Of a stretch of DNA of 64,000 nucleotides, positions 26,482 to 35,235 are shown one piece after another. The notes under the pieces are model-generated. The model was not told the DNA's origin and ran no database searches. It saw only the letters and a program-made list of their open reading frames with translations. The DNA is taken from contig NZ_FPKW01000004.1 in NCBI RefSeq assembly GCF_900114875.1, forward strand, positions 186,001 through 250,000, in the 5' to 3' direction. Numbering within the stretch: position 1 is the stretch's first letter; the number at the start of each line of letters is the position of its first letter. This DNA comes from Chryseobacterium limigenitum (lineage in GTDB: Bacteria > Bacteroidota > Bacteroidia > Flavobacteriales > Weeksellaceae). The position numbers and the translations under genes were made by a program.

Positions 26482-27079
26482 GTTCCTTACATTCTTGGCC
26501 TATTCTCCAAGAGGTAAGGCCGAGATTGAAATTTCTTCAAGGACGGTTGCCGGTTCCTGTAAAAACGGAGATGTAAGCTTCAGTACGAGATTAAGCCAGA
26601 GAATAAAAGAAGCCGATCTATCGGAATATTTTGCAAACTCAGCTTTAGTCCCGGTACCAAGAAGTACACCTTTGGTTGAAGGAGCTGTTTTTCCTGCAAG
26701 GATCATTTGTGAAACATTTGTCAGTAATGGATTGGGCGAAAGTGTAGCCGATTGTCTTAAACGCAAGTATGCAATCCCCAAATCAAGTGGCCAATTTCAC
26801 GCAGAAACCAGAAATACGGTGCAGGCACATCAAGACAGTTTAGTAATAACTCCGGTATTGATTACAGAACCAACCATTATTGTGGTTGACGATATTCTGA
26901 CATTAGGTAGAACATCCATGGCCTCGGCATTAGAACTTCAGAAAGTTTATCCTAATAAAGAGATCAAAATATTCTGTGCTATTCGAACCAGAGGTTGGAA
27001 AGATTTAAAAAATATAATTGATATTAGTGGAGGATGTATGAATCCTGCTGGTAACGGTGGTGTTCAGTTACCAGACTAA
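26471..27079 (+). CDS. ComF-like phosphoribosyltransferase paired with a DprA-like protein
   Basis: A 202-residue protein with the PRPP-binding loop 'TIIVVDDILTLGRTSMASAL', diagnostic of type I phosphoribosyltransferases, and an upstream 'ALVPVPRSTPLVEG' like that in ComF proteins ('VPVPLH...'). The zinc-finger part of ComF is absent. A C-terminal 'ISGGCMNPAGNGGVQLPD' is unusual. Start ATG lies inside the DprA-like gene (11-base overlap), so the proteins are probably made together. DprA and ComF are both competence-linked, yet the truncation of both and their location on an ICE-like segment favour a specialised two-gene module. The reaction is not known. Confidence 0.75.
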   Translation: MSFEFLTFLAYSPRGKAEIEISSRTVAGSCKNGDVSFSTRLSQRIKEADLSEYFANSALVPVPRSTPLVEGAVFPARIICETFVSNGLGESVADCLKRKYAIPKSSGQFHAETRNTVQAHQDSLVITPVLITEPTIIVVDDILTLGRTSMASALELQKVYPNKEIKIFCAIRTRGWKDLKNIIDISGGCMNPAGNGGVQLPD

Positions 27080-27572
27080 CAACGAAATCATAAATTAATT
27101 CTTATCTCGATTCTCAACAATTGCTCAATCTATGAACTGATTTACCAATTTAATTGTGAACGTAAGCAGTGTCGCTTATTTTAATTAAACCTCTGACAGC
27201 TTCAAAATCTTCTAAGTGTATAACAACAAGAATTATTTAAAATCGTAATATATAAGAAGTTTGACTGGATGACGGCCGTCTTCGAATTCAATTTTTTTCT
27301 AAAATGCGTTGCGATGTATTTTTAGAGGTAAAGATTTTCGTTTCTGATCCAATGTTGAATAATTCTATCAATTTTATAATTATTTCTTTCAGTATTATCT
27401 TGAATGAATAATGATGTCATATCCATCGTTCAATAAATATTGGAAATATAAAAAAGTATTCTAGACTTATGTGAAAATGCTAGGAAGAGTAACTGTTTGA
27501 AATATGATAACAATAACTCGTAAATTTAAACAATAATATTGTTTACATAAACTAAGTGTAAATTCCAGTGAT
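27080..27572. other. A+T-rich gene-free stretch before the insertion sequence
   Basis: About 490 bases with no credible gene. Short minus-strand open frames (for example one encoding about 34 residues within 27330-27440, and a protein-like fragment EFEDGRHPVKLLIYYDFK around 27240-27295) may be decayed remnants. No terminator of high quality follows the phosphoribosyltransferase. The ICE end may lie in this stretch, but no attachment repeat could be identified. Confidence 0.4.
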
Positions 27573-27692
27573 ATTGACCACCCAATTTCAATTCAAAGTG
27601 ACCAGGTAATTTCGGTTTAAATTGACCACCCTTAATTTTGATAAAAACTCTTGCTTTTCATGTGTCAATTAATATTCAAATATAATAATTAA

Positions 27693-28430
27693 TTACTCCC
27701 TGTTAACTCCTCTCTTCTTTCTCATAGATTCCCCCTGGAGTTCTAGTCGGTGAGACTGATGGATAAGTCTGTCCAGAATAGCATCAGCGATGGTCTTTTC
27801 ACCAATAATATCATACCATCCCTGCACCGGGATCTGCGATGTTACAATGATGGATCCGTTATTGTGACGGTCTTCTATGATCTCCAACAGGGTTATCCTG
27901 TTGGCACTGTCCAAAGCCTGAAGACCAAAATCATCAAGGATGATCACATCCTGTCTTTGTATTTTTGCTAGTTCCCGCAGGTATGATCCGTCTGCTTTTG
28001 CCATTTTTAATTTGGCAAACAGCTTGGAAGTATTAAAATAGTTGACCTTGAAGCCTTCGATACAGGCTTGATAACCCAACGCAGTTCCCAGATAACTTTT
28101 ACCCACGCCTGTACTTCCTGTGATCAGGATATTCTCATTTTTCTCTACGAACTCACATCCTGCAAGACGCATTACCAGATTACGGTCGAGATTGCGGGTG
28201 TCATCGAAGTTGACACTTTCAATACTGGATTTGTAGTGGAACTTAGCATTTTTAATGCTTCGCTCTATGCGCCTGTTGTGCCTCTCATCCCATTCGGCAT
28301 CGATGAGCATCGATATAAACTGGTCGAGGGTATAATGGTCTGTCCTTCCGCTTTCAATAGCGGTCTTAAAGGCATTGTGCATGCCGTAAAGCTTCATTTG
28401 CTTCATTTTGCTCACTGTCGGTTCGTTCAT
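27693..28430 (-). CDS. istB: IS21-family helper ATPase IstB
   Basis: A 245-residue AAA+ ATPase related to DnaC, which helps the transposase choose target DNA. Walker A GSTGVGKS is at residues 105-112 and Walker B follows as 'VIILDDFGLQALD'; 'SIIVTSQIPVQGWYDIIGE' (quoted in part: IIVTSQIPVQGWY) is the IstB signature. Its length is usual. It is 12 bases downstream of istA on the same strand. The gene looks intact. Confidence 0.95.
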   Translation of the reverse strand: MNEPTVSKMKQMKLYGMHNAFKTAIESGRTDHYTLDQFISMLIDAEWDERHNRRIERSIKNAKFHYKSSIESVNFDDTRNLDRNLVMRLAGCEFVEKNENILITGSTGVGKSYLGTALGYQACIEGFKVNYFNTSKLFAKLKMAKADGSYLRELAKIQRQDVIILDDFGLQALDSANRITLLEIIEDRHNNGSIIVTSQIPVQGWYDIIGEKTIADAILDRLIHQSHRLELQGESMRKKRGVNRE

Positions 28431-28442
28431 AACTGTTGATAT

Positions 28443-29971
28443 TTAATGATAATATTGTTTTCCTCTGATGTTGCCGTGATCAGGCAGTTCCTGCTCCTTT
28501 TCTTCTTTTTCCGGATCGATCATCTGATCCAGATTGTTCTCCAATATCTTCTGTACGGTCTTAAAGCTGTAGATCTTAAAATCCAATGCCCGTTTACAGG
28601 CATTTATCAATCGCTCTCTTCCTACTTTCTTTTCGAAGTTCAGGATTCCCAGGCAGCTTTTGTAAGCTTGCTCGGGATGATTCCGACTGTCGATAATTTG
28701 GAGGATATATTCTCCCACTGCAGTATCAATACTGTTTGCCCAATCGATAAAGCGGGCAGCACTCCATCCGGCCACGAACTGGTGGGTGCTGGCTAAATGT
28801 TCTGTAATGGTCGTGTAGACATAAGGCTTGTAATTGCGTCTGTGCATCGCGATCCTGTTGTATTTATAGTAGATCTCCACAGTGGAAGATGTGTATAGGA
28901 TCTTGATCTTTTTCTTGATATACTGGTACGGAACACTGTAGTAGTTCTTATCCCGGCTCAACTGTACGTGCCCGTTCTGCATCACTGTTGCAAAGGATTG
29001 GTACCTGATCTCAAAACGACGCTCAGGCAGTGGGCGCAGCTGCTGCTTCTCGTCCTCTAAGAACAGCTCGTAGCGGGAGTAAGGGCGTCCTGTGAGCTTG
29101 CGTTTGTTATGAGAGTCCAACAGATCCCAGATCTCACTATTTAGTTCATCCAGGCCGCAGGATCCCTGTTGAAGGTTGGCGTAGATCCTTCTGTACAGGA
29201 TCTTGACCGCTCCCTCTACCAAGGATTTATCCCTCGGTTTGTAAGCCCTGGCAGGCAAGATGGTCGTTTCATAATGTTCGGCCAGATCGGCCAGGGTCTC
29301 GTTGATGGTGGGTTCAAAACGGCTGCTTTTGATCACTGCGGATTTTAAATTATCAGGAACGATCGCTGCCGGTGTGCCTTCAAAAAAGCGGATGGCATTT
29401 TCTACAGAACGTACAAAATCTTCCTTCTGCTGGCTCATAGAGGCTTCAGCATACGTGTACTGGCTTGCTCCCAGAATAGCTACAAAAAACTGAACTTCTT
29501 TAAGCTCCCCGCTTTCCTTATCAATAATGGAGAGTGTTTTCCCTGCATAATCGACATACATCTTATCACCGGATTTGTGATTCATATGCATCACCGGGTT
29601 CACACGCTTGCCCCAGATCTTGTAATGATGCCGGAACTGTGAACTCTGAAAACCATCAGGATACAGTACAAGATACTGCTCCCACATATGATTTACCGTG
29701 ACACCTACCTTTTTGAGCTCACGTTCCATCTTGGGAAAAAAATCGTACAGGGATTGTAGTTTGGGGCTGATGGACTGGACGGTGGTATTGGAAAACAAAA
29801 GTTCCAGCTCGGCGTCTGTCTTGGCATTGATCGCATCAAGGTTTAAGCCCAGGATCTCATATAATGAGATGTATTTTTTACGGTATTTCTGGAAAGGGAT
29901 AAATAGCTGCTTATAAATAACTTGCTCTTTCCAGTACTGTAGAATTTTATGACTTTTCTAATCTTACTCAT
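28443..29971 (-). pseudogene. istA: IS21-family transposase IstA, frameshifted near the N-terminus
   Basis: The main open frame encodes the integrase core with the conserved acidic residues in 'DKMYVDYAGKTLSI' and 'AIVPDNLKSAVIK' plus the 'RDKSLVEGAVKILYRRIY' segment (quoted in part). The ATG at 29971 begins MSKIRKVIK, the usual IstA start, but that frame fails within ten codons, while the family-like text 'LQYWKEQVIYKQLFIPFQKY' resumes one frame over at about 29948. One extra A in the run near 29946-29950 would restore one frame. So a one-base deletion, or a sequencing error in an A run, has broken the first codons; the rest is intact from there on. Programmed frameshifting is possible but not supported. 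Confidence 0.75.
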
Positions 29972-30156
29972 GTCTGTTATTTTATTTGCCATAATCCGCT
30001 TTTTTTAACGAATGTATGACGCTAACATCATGAAAAAATCAAGTCGTTTTTATCTCAAATATAACCCAGATAACAGGTGGTCATTTTGGACCGGAAAGTG
30101 GTGGTCACTTTGCTCCGAAATCAGTGGTCAATTTACTCCGAAATTAGGTGGTCAAT

Positions 30157-30547
30157 TTGACCGTCTTTTCCAATTTAAAGCCAAACAGCGCTTGATAATA
30201 ATAAGTTATCAGGCGTTTACTTTTTTAATTCATACATCTCTTCATTCAAAATTTTAAAAAATCGTCAAAAATATCAACACTTCAGTAGTTGATATAATGT
30301 GAATGTATCTTCAGTTCTAATTTGATTTTAAAAAAAAATCTTTAATTCTTTCAATATGATGTAAATCATGTTATTTGTAATTATTTGATTATCAAATTAA
30401 TGATTTGTATTATTTAAAACTTATTGCTTTAGAATAATTTTAAATAAGATGTTTTTATCTTATTTAAGGATGTATTACTGTATCTTTGTTAAAGAAAAAA
30501 TAAGTCGTCATCGATTATTAATAAGGTTTTACTTAAAATTCTTAGCT
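30157..30547. promoter_or_regulatory. Leader region of the nitrate/molybdenum operon
   Basis: About 390 gene-free, very A+T-rich bases between the insertion sequence and the cytochrome b-like gene. They include a near-palindrome ATTTGATTATCAAAT (30383-30397), the 11-base-arm palindrome at 30440-30467 and a consensus -7 box, TATCTTTG, at 30481-30488. An upstream in-frame ATG at 30449 lies inside the palindrome and ahead of the -7 box, so it is not the start codon. Confidence 0.7.
30440..30467. promoter_or_regulatory. Palindromic operator, nitrate operon (site a)
   Basis: TTAAATAAGAT and ATCTTATTTAA are perfect 11-base arms around a six-base spacer (30451-30456). The centre is 27.5 bases before the first base of the -7 box TATCTTTG (30481-30488), and the promoter lacks a TTTG -33 box. 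That placement is what a class II activator such as a CRP/FNR-type protein would use. Six related sites occur elsewhere in the window. Confidence 0.75.
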
Positions 30548-31603
30548 ATGTTCAGCATTTTTACTAACATCAACAAAAAAGCATTTATCAATGCAATAAT
30601 AGCAACGTTTGTAGTAATTGCAATTACCATATTAGGTTCGGTCAATTTGCAAAATTTCGATGCTGCGCTAATTATTTATTTCTTCGGAACTATCAGTATG
30701 ACGTTTGGTGTGGTTTATCACCATTCTGTTTGGAAGCAGCGTCCTGCGACACAGAAATATTGGAAACGTACCTGGGAATTCATTTTTAGCAAAGATTATC
30801 CGGTGTATATGAAAGAGGTCATTCGGCTTTCTGTTCGTAATATTTTATTCCAAAAATTTATTGTACCGAGAGGAAGGATGCGCTGGCTTGGACATTTTCT
30901 TTTAGCTACCGGATGTTTAATTTCTTTTGGAGTTACTTTCGGGCTTACATTTGGTTGGCTGCACTTTACGCTTAAACCTGGAACTATTGATATCTACGAA
31001 ACACATATGATGGGAGTAACGGTGATGACTTTTCCATTAGATACCTTTATTGCAGTTTTTTTTTTCCACATTTTGGTCTGGACTGCGATTATGGTTATCG
31101 TAGGTTGTTTGATAATGATGCATAGAAGATTTATTGATGAAGGTTTAATAGCAACACAATGGTTTGAAAGAGATTGGCTTCCGTTGATTTTACTCGTTGC
31201 AGTTTCAGTTACAGGATTAGGAATTTGGTTTGATTATACTTATCTCGAAGGTAAAATGAGCCAGTTTATGGCAATTATTCACGCAATTACTGTTGCGATG
31301 TTTCTGATGTGGATTCCTTTCGGAAAATTCTTTCACATTTTTCAAAGACCTGCACAAGTGGGTGCAAACATCTATAAAATAGAAGGAAGACGTCGCGGAA
31401 TGCAGATTTGTCCGCATACAGGAGATGAATATACTACTTCAATGCACATAGAAGATTTAAAAGAAATCACCCAAGAAATAGGTTTCAATCTAGAAAATGA
31501 AGAAGGAAAAAGTTATCTAGATTACAGCCCCGAAGGAAAAAGAGCAATGCTTGCAAAAGCGCATCTTAAAGCAAGACAAGAATCAGGAACTTATTTTGGT
31601 TAA
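30548..31603 (+). CDS. Cytochrome b-like membrane subunit of a nitrate-reductase-like complex
   Basis: A 351-residue polytopic membrane protein and first gene of the operon. I use the ATG at 30548 (MFSIFTNINKKAF); longer frames begin inside the operator. Hydrophobic helices lie at about 15-35, 40-60, 110-140, 165-195 and 215-240 and 250-275. Histidines within or beside helices ('RWLGHFLLATG', 'YETHMMG', 'FFFHILVWTAIMV', 'MAIIHAITVAMF', 'FHIFQRP') are candidate haem b ligands, so it probably passes electrons from quinol to the following redox subunits, like NarI or the DsrM group. The C-terminal 70 residues are soluble. Exact family not recognised; the role is inferred from context. Confidence 0.65.
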   Translation: MFSIFTNINKKAFINAIIATFVVIAITILGSVNLQNFDAALIIYFFGTISMTFGVVYHHSVWKQRPATQKYWKRTWEFIFSKDYPVYMKEVIRLSVRNILFQKFIVPRGRMRWLGHFLLATGCLISFGVTFGLTFGWLHFTLKPGTIDIYETHMMGVTVMTFPLDTFIAVFFFHILVWTAIMVIVGCLIMMHRRFIDEGLIATQWFERDWLPLILLVAVSVTGLGIWFDYTYLEGKMSQFMAIIHAITVAMFLMWIPFGKFFHIFQRPAQVGANIYKIEGRRRGMQICPHTGDEYTTSMHIEDLKEITQEIGFNLENEEGKSYLDYSPEGKRAMLAKAHLKARQESGTYFG

Positions 31604-31615
31604 AATAAAATAGAA

Positions 31616-33847
31616 ATGGCAAAATTACCCGTAACAGCCGACGAAATCATTAATGTATTCGGACCCCACAAGCATTACCCAAACAAGGGAACAGTGAGAT
31701 CAAATCCTCAAAATCCCGATGCTTTGGTGAAAACACACTGCTGTTTTTGTGGTTTACAATGTGGAATTCAATTAAAAGTGAAAGACAAAAAAGTTGTAGG
31801 TTTCGAACCATGGAATGATTTCCCTTTTAATGAAGGAAGACTGTGCCCAAAAGGTGTGCAACGATATATGCAGGATAACCATCCGGATCGTTTACTTTCA
31901 CCATACAAAAGGGTAGAAGGTAAAGGTTTTGTTCCGATTGAGTGGGACGAAGCATATGATGTTGTCATCAAAGAAATCAGAAGAATTCAGGAAAAATATG
32001 GTAAAAATTCTTTCGCAATGTTGTCCGGTGTTTCTCTTACGAATGAGAAAAGTTATATGGTCGGGAAATTTGCCAGAGTTGCCCTGAAAACCGCAAATCT
32101 CGATTATAACGGTCGTCTTTGTATGGTAAGTGCAGGTGCGGGAAATAAAAAAGCATTCGGGATGGATCGATCATCCAACAGTTGGGCAGACTTGGCGCAT
32201 GCCGAAGTCATCATCATTACCGGAGCTAATGTGAGCGAATGTTTTCCTGTTTTAACACATAAAATTTGGGAAGCAAGAGACAATGGAGCCAAACTCATTG
32301 TCATTGATCCGCGTCAGATCCCAATTGCGAGAACTGCCGATATTCATTTGCCGTTAAGACCGGGAACAGATTCTGCTTTAACGAATACAATGTTGAAAGT
32401 TTTAATTGATAACAATTGGCTGGATAACGATTTCATTAATAATTATACTTCAGGATTTGAAGAAACTGCGGAAGCTGTACAAGAGTGTACTTTGGAATGG
32501 GGCGAAGAAGTAACCGGAATTCCGAAAGAATTGATTTTTAAAGCGGCAGAAATGTGGGGGAAAGCAAAAACCAGTTTCCTGATGCATGCTCGTGGAATAG
32601 AACATCATTCTAAGGGTGTTCAGAATGTTTCAAGCTGTATTAATTTGGTGTTAGCAACCGGAAGAATAGGAAAGCCTTATTGTGGTTACGGAACAATTAC
32701 CGGACAAGGAAACGGACAAGGTGGACGAGAACACGGACACAAATGCGACCAACTTCCCGGAAACAGAGATATCGAAAATCCTGAACACCGAAAATTTGTG
32801 GCCAATGTCTGGGGAATCAAAGAAGAAGATATGCCAGGAAAGGGTTTAAGTGCTTACGAAATTATCGAAGCAATCAACCGAGGCGAAATCAAAGGTTTGT
32901 TGTCGATTTGTTTCAATCCCTTAGTTTCATTACCAAATAATAGCAACGTTCGTGCAGCCTTAGAAAAACTGGAATTTTATGCCGGAATTGATTTCTTTTT
33001 GTCCGAAACTTTACGTCACGCCAACATTATTCTCGCAGGTTCTTTACAGGAAGAGGAAGAAGGAACTACAACTTCTGCGGAAGGTCGTGTTATCAGAATC
33101 AGAGCAGTTGTAGACCCACCCGGAAAAGCAAAACGGGATAGCGAGATCTTAATGGAATTAGCCAGAAGATTAGGTGAAGGCGATAAATTCAATTATAAAA
33201 ACAGTGAAGAAACTTTTAATGAATTAAGAGTTGCATCCAGAGGAAGCGCCGCAGATTATTACGGCATTACCTACGAAAGAGTAGAAAAAAATCTCGGGAT
33301 TTTCTGGCCTTGTCCAACCGAAAATCACCCCGGAACACCAAGGCTTTGGGAAGATAAGGTTTTCAATACCAATGATAAAAAGGCACATTTCAACCCGACT
33401 CCTTACAAAAAACCAACCGAAGAGCCGGACGAAGAATATCCGATTGTGTTGACAACAGGAAGAGTGGTAAGTCAGTATTTAAGCGGTTCTCAAACAAGAA
33501 GAATCGGGAAGTTGGTTGACCTTTATCCTGAACCTTTATTGGAAATTCATCCAAAATTGGCAGCAAAATACGGTATCGAAGAAAATGATTTAATTAAAGT
33601 TTCTACAAGACGCGGAAGTGCATTATTTCCTGCAAACGTCGTGGAGACCATTAGACAAGATACTGTTTTCATTCCTTATCATTGGGGTGGTGTAAACTCA
33701 GCAAATCAATTAACCATTGATGCTTTAGATCCGGTTTCAAAAATTCCTGAATTTAAAGTTTGCGCTTGTAAAGTTGAAAAAACCGGAAGAAAAAAAGGCG
33801 AACATTCAGAAGAGTTTGCCAACCAAAGTAGAGATATTCAATATTAA
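31616..33847 (+). CDS. Molybdopterin oxidoreductase, nitrate-reductase-like catalytic subunit
   Basis: A 743-residue Mo-bisMGD enzyme. One [4Fe-4S] cluster is held by C42-x2-C45-x3-C49 and C77. Cys169 in NGRLCMVSAG matches the molybdenum ligand of the NapA/NasA group. 'TTGRVVSQYLSGSQTRRI' and 'PYHWGGVNSANQLTIDALDP' in the last third are the cofactor-contacting blocks. There is no Tat or Sec signal, so the enzyme is probably cytoplasmic, unlike NapA, and at 743 residues it is far shorter than NarG. The neighbours (cytochrome b, ferredoxin, Rieske, then NO-forming and NO-reducing enzymes) argue for nitrate reduction in respiration, though assimilatory NasA enzymes look similar. Nitrate as substrate is inferred. 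Confidence 0.85.
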   Translation: MAKLPVTADEIINVFGPHKHYPNKGTVRSNPQNPDALVKTHCCFCGLQCGIQLKVKDKKVVGFEPWNDFPFNEGRLCPKGVQRYMQDNHPDRLLSPYKRVEGKGFVPIEWDEAYDVVIKEIRRIQEKYGKNSFAMLSGVSLTNEKSYMVGKFARVALKTANLDYNGRLCMVSAGAGNKKAFGMDRSSNSWADLAHAEVIIITGANVSECFPVLTHKIWEARDNGAKLIVIDPRQIPIARTADIHLPLRPGTDSALTNTMLKVLIDNNWLDNDFINNYTSGFEETAEAVQECTLEWGEEVTGIPKELIFKAAEMWGKAKTSFLMHARGIEHHSKGVQNVSSCINLVLATGRIGKPYCGYGTITGQGNGQGGREHGHKCDQLPGNRDIENPEHRKFVANVWGIKEEDMPGKGLSAYEIIEAINRGEIKGLLSICFNPLVSLPNNSNVRAALEKLEFYAGIDFFLSETLRHANIILAGSLQEEEEGTTTSAEGRVIRIRAVVDPPGKAKRDSEILMELARRLGEGDKFNYKNSEETFNELRVASRGSAADYYGITYERVEKNLGIFWPCPTENHPGTPRLWEDKVFNTNDKKAHFNPTPYKKPTEEPDEEYPIVLTTGRVVSQYLSGSQTRRIGKLVDLYPEPLLEIHPKLAAKYGIEENDLIKVSTRRGSALFPANVVETIRQDTVFIPYHWGGVNSANQLTIDALDPVSKIPEFKVCACKVEKTGRKKGEHSEEFANQSRDIQY

Positions 33848-33860
33848 ATTTTAAAAAATT

Positions 33861-34436
33861 ATGGCGGAACAATTTGAAAAATTTAATGACATGGAGTTTT
33901 TTGTGGATATGCAACGATGTATCGGCTGTCACTCATGTGAGATGGCGTGTGCAGAATGTGAAACTAACGGAGAAACCTCGATGATTCATATTCATTATGT
34001 AGACAGAGCAGAAACAATTCAAACCACGGTTCAGGTCTGTATGCACTGCGAAGATCCTATTTGCGCCAATGTTTGTCCGGCAGACGCAATTACAAAAGAC
34101 GAGTACGGAATCGTGCACACTGCAGATACTTCAAAATGCATCGGTTGTGCGAATTGCGTGATTGGATGCCCGTTCGGAGTTCCGCAAATTCCTGATGAAA
34201 GTGCGATGTTGATGATGAAATGCAATATGTGTTACGACAGAACAAGTGTGGGACTGAAACCAATGTGTGCAACCGTTTGTCCGAGTGGCGCGTTAACTTT
34301 CGATACAAGAGATAATGTTGCGAAAAAAAGGCCAAACAGTACTCCGGTCAACCGTTTTATTTTTGGAAAAGAAATAGTGAATACCAAAGTGAATATTATG
34401 ATGCCAAAAGGCAGCGAAGAATTAAAAGTTTTTTAA
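33861..34436 (+). CDS. Four-cluster [4Fe-4S] ferredoxin subunit (DmsB/NrfC/NarH-like)
   Basis: A 191-residue electron-transfer subunit with four cysteine groups: 'CIGCHSCEMAC', 'CMHCEDPICANVCP', 'CIGCANCVIGCP' and 'CNMCYDR' with 'CATVCP', enough for four [4Fe-4S] clusters. This is the usual electron-wire subunit of molybdopterin oxidoreductases. It has no export signal, in keeping with a cytoplasmic catalytic partner. It lies 13 bases after the catalytic gene and 10 before the Rieske gene, clearly one operon. Confidence 0.93.
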   Translation: MAEQFEKFNDMEFFVDMQRCIGCHSCEMACAECETNGETSMIHIHYVDRAETIQTTVQVCMHCEDPICANVCPADAITKDEYGIVHTADTSKCIGCANCVIGCPFGVPQIPDESAMLMMKCNMCYDRTSVGLKPMCATVCPSGALTFDTRDNVAKKRPNSTPVNRFIFGKEIVNTKVNIMMPKGSEELKVF

Positions 34437-34446
34437 ACCTACAACA

Positions 34447-34974
34447 ATGTCAGAAGATAATAAAAAAATCCCCGCCTGGAAAGCTGATTTTCCTATAAAA
34501 AAACGAGAAGCAGCCTATGTGTCTCGCAAAGAATTTATTAAACTAATCACCTTTTTTTCAGGTACTTTAGCATTGGCGAACGTGGCGGTTCCGGTGTTTA
34601 ATCATTTTAGAAAAGAAGAAACTATTGGTGAATATTTTGTAGGATTAACCACTGATTTGGAAGTCGGAGGAATGCGAACTTTCTACATCAATGAGAATCA
34701 TAGGGTTCCCTATATGCTCATTCGTCTCGCAGAAGATAAATGGAAAGTTTTTGAGCAGAAATGTACTCATTTATCGTGTTCTGTTTTGTACAATCATCAA
34801 GAAAAAATAATAGAATGTCCTTGTCACCACGGTTTTTTCAATCCAGACGATGGTTCTGTGATTCAAGGTCCGCCGCCAAGACCGCTTCCACAATTAACGG
34901 TTGTGATAAAAGAAGATAAAATTTACGTGACAGATTTCGCTAAAGAAACTAAAGAAACTCACGGTCACGGTTAG
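34447..34974 (+). CDS. Membrane-anchored Rieske [2Fe-2S] protein
   Basis: A 175-residue Rieske protein. Ligand boxes are C106-T-H108-L-S-C111 and C124-P-C126-H127 followed by H-G-F. The N-terminus has a Tat-like 'SRKEFIKLITFFSG' (one Arg replaced by Lys) leading into a hydrophobic helix at 33-50, so it is predicted to be membrane-anchored with its cluster outside, as in bc-type complexes. That topology contrasts with the apparently cytoplasmic Mo and ferredoxin subunits. The role may be a side branch to a periplasmic acceptor, or it may face inward. Fourth in the operon. Confidence 0.9.
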   Translation: MSEDNKKIPAWKADFPIKKREAAYVSRKEFIKLITFFSGTLALANVAVPVFNHFRKEETIGEYFVGLTTDLEVGGMRTFYINENHRVPYMLIRLAEDKWKVFEQKCTHLSCSVLYNHQEKIIECPCHHGFFNPDDGSVIQGPPPRPLPQLTVVIKEDKIYVTDFAKETKETHGHG

Positions 34975-35100
34975 AACGATAATTATTTGGGCAACTATTC
35001 CGTCTTCCGCTCCCAATCTTTTTGCCAAGGCTTTTCCCAACGCAAAAAAAGGATTTCCGCTCAAGCCGGGTTGCAACAATTCACTGTTGAAAATTACAGA
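34975..35100. repeat. Degenerate dispersed-repeat-like sequence
   Basis: The stretch after the Rieske gene (wording such as TTTGGGCAACTATTCCGTCT, CCCAATCTTTTTGCCAAGGC and AAAAAAGGATTTCCGCTCAA) resembles a short repeat I recall as recurring in intergenic DNA of Flavobacteriaceae and Chryseobacterium genomes. The minus strand shows the typical frame text LLQPGLSGNPF. It is higher in G+C than its surroundings. Only one copy is in this window, so repeat status rests on recollection and is not shown by the sequence here. Confidence 0.4.
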
Positions 35101-35235
35101 GAAATCAAGTAAAAATCGATGTAAACGGACTTTTACCCGTTTTTGAAGACTATAATAAACACTGGTTTTAGACAAAAAATAAGTTTGGCCTAAAGCCCAT
35201 CGTAATTGAAATAAAATTATTAAAACTGAAAAGAA

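Larger units (their letters stand above)
27573..30156. mobile_element. IS21-family insertion sequence
   Basis: The element carries istB and istA on the minus strand between ends with repeated motifs, as in IS21. Outer copies at both ends read ATTGACCACC(C/T)AATTTC pointing inward: left at 27573-27589 and, on the opposite strand, right at about 30140-30156. Further inner copies of TGACCA(C/G) occur near 27597 and 27621 on the left and near 30133, 30107 and 30085 on the right. The exact boundary is uncertain by several bases and no target duplication was established. It lies between the ICE-like genes and the nitrate operon, 0.3 kb upstream of the latter's promoter. Confidence 0.85.

Noticed and set aside
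27238..27440. Fragments of protein-like text on the minus strand before the insertion sequence
   Set aside because: The open frames are very short (about 20-35 residues), broken by stops and unrecognised; they were not listed as genes.
30383..30397. ATTTGATTATCAAAT as an FNR site
   Set aside because: The halves TTGAT and ATCAA are separated by one base rather than four, so the spacing does not fit FNR; the better-placed palindrome at 30440 is favoured.
30449..30547. Start of the cytochrome b-like gene at the ATG at 30449
   Set aside because: It lies inside the palindrome and before the -7 box TATCTTTG at 30481, so it could not be transcribed from that promoter.
31616..33847. NapA or NarG identity for the Mo subunit
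   Set aside because: There is no Tat signal as in NapA, and 743 residues is far short of NarG; it reads best as a NasA/NarB-like enzyme.
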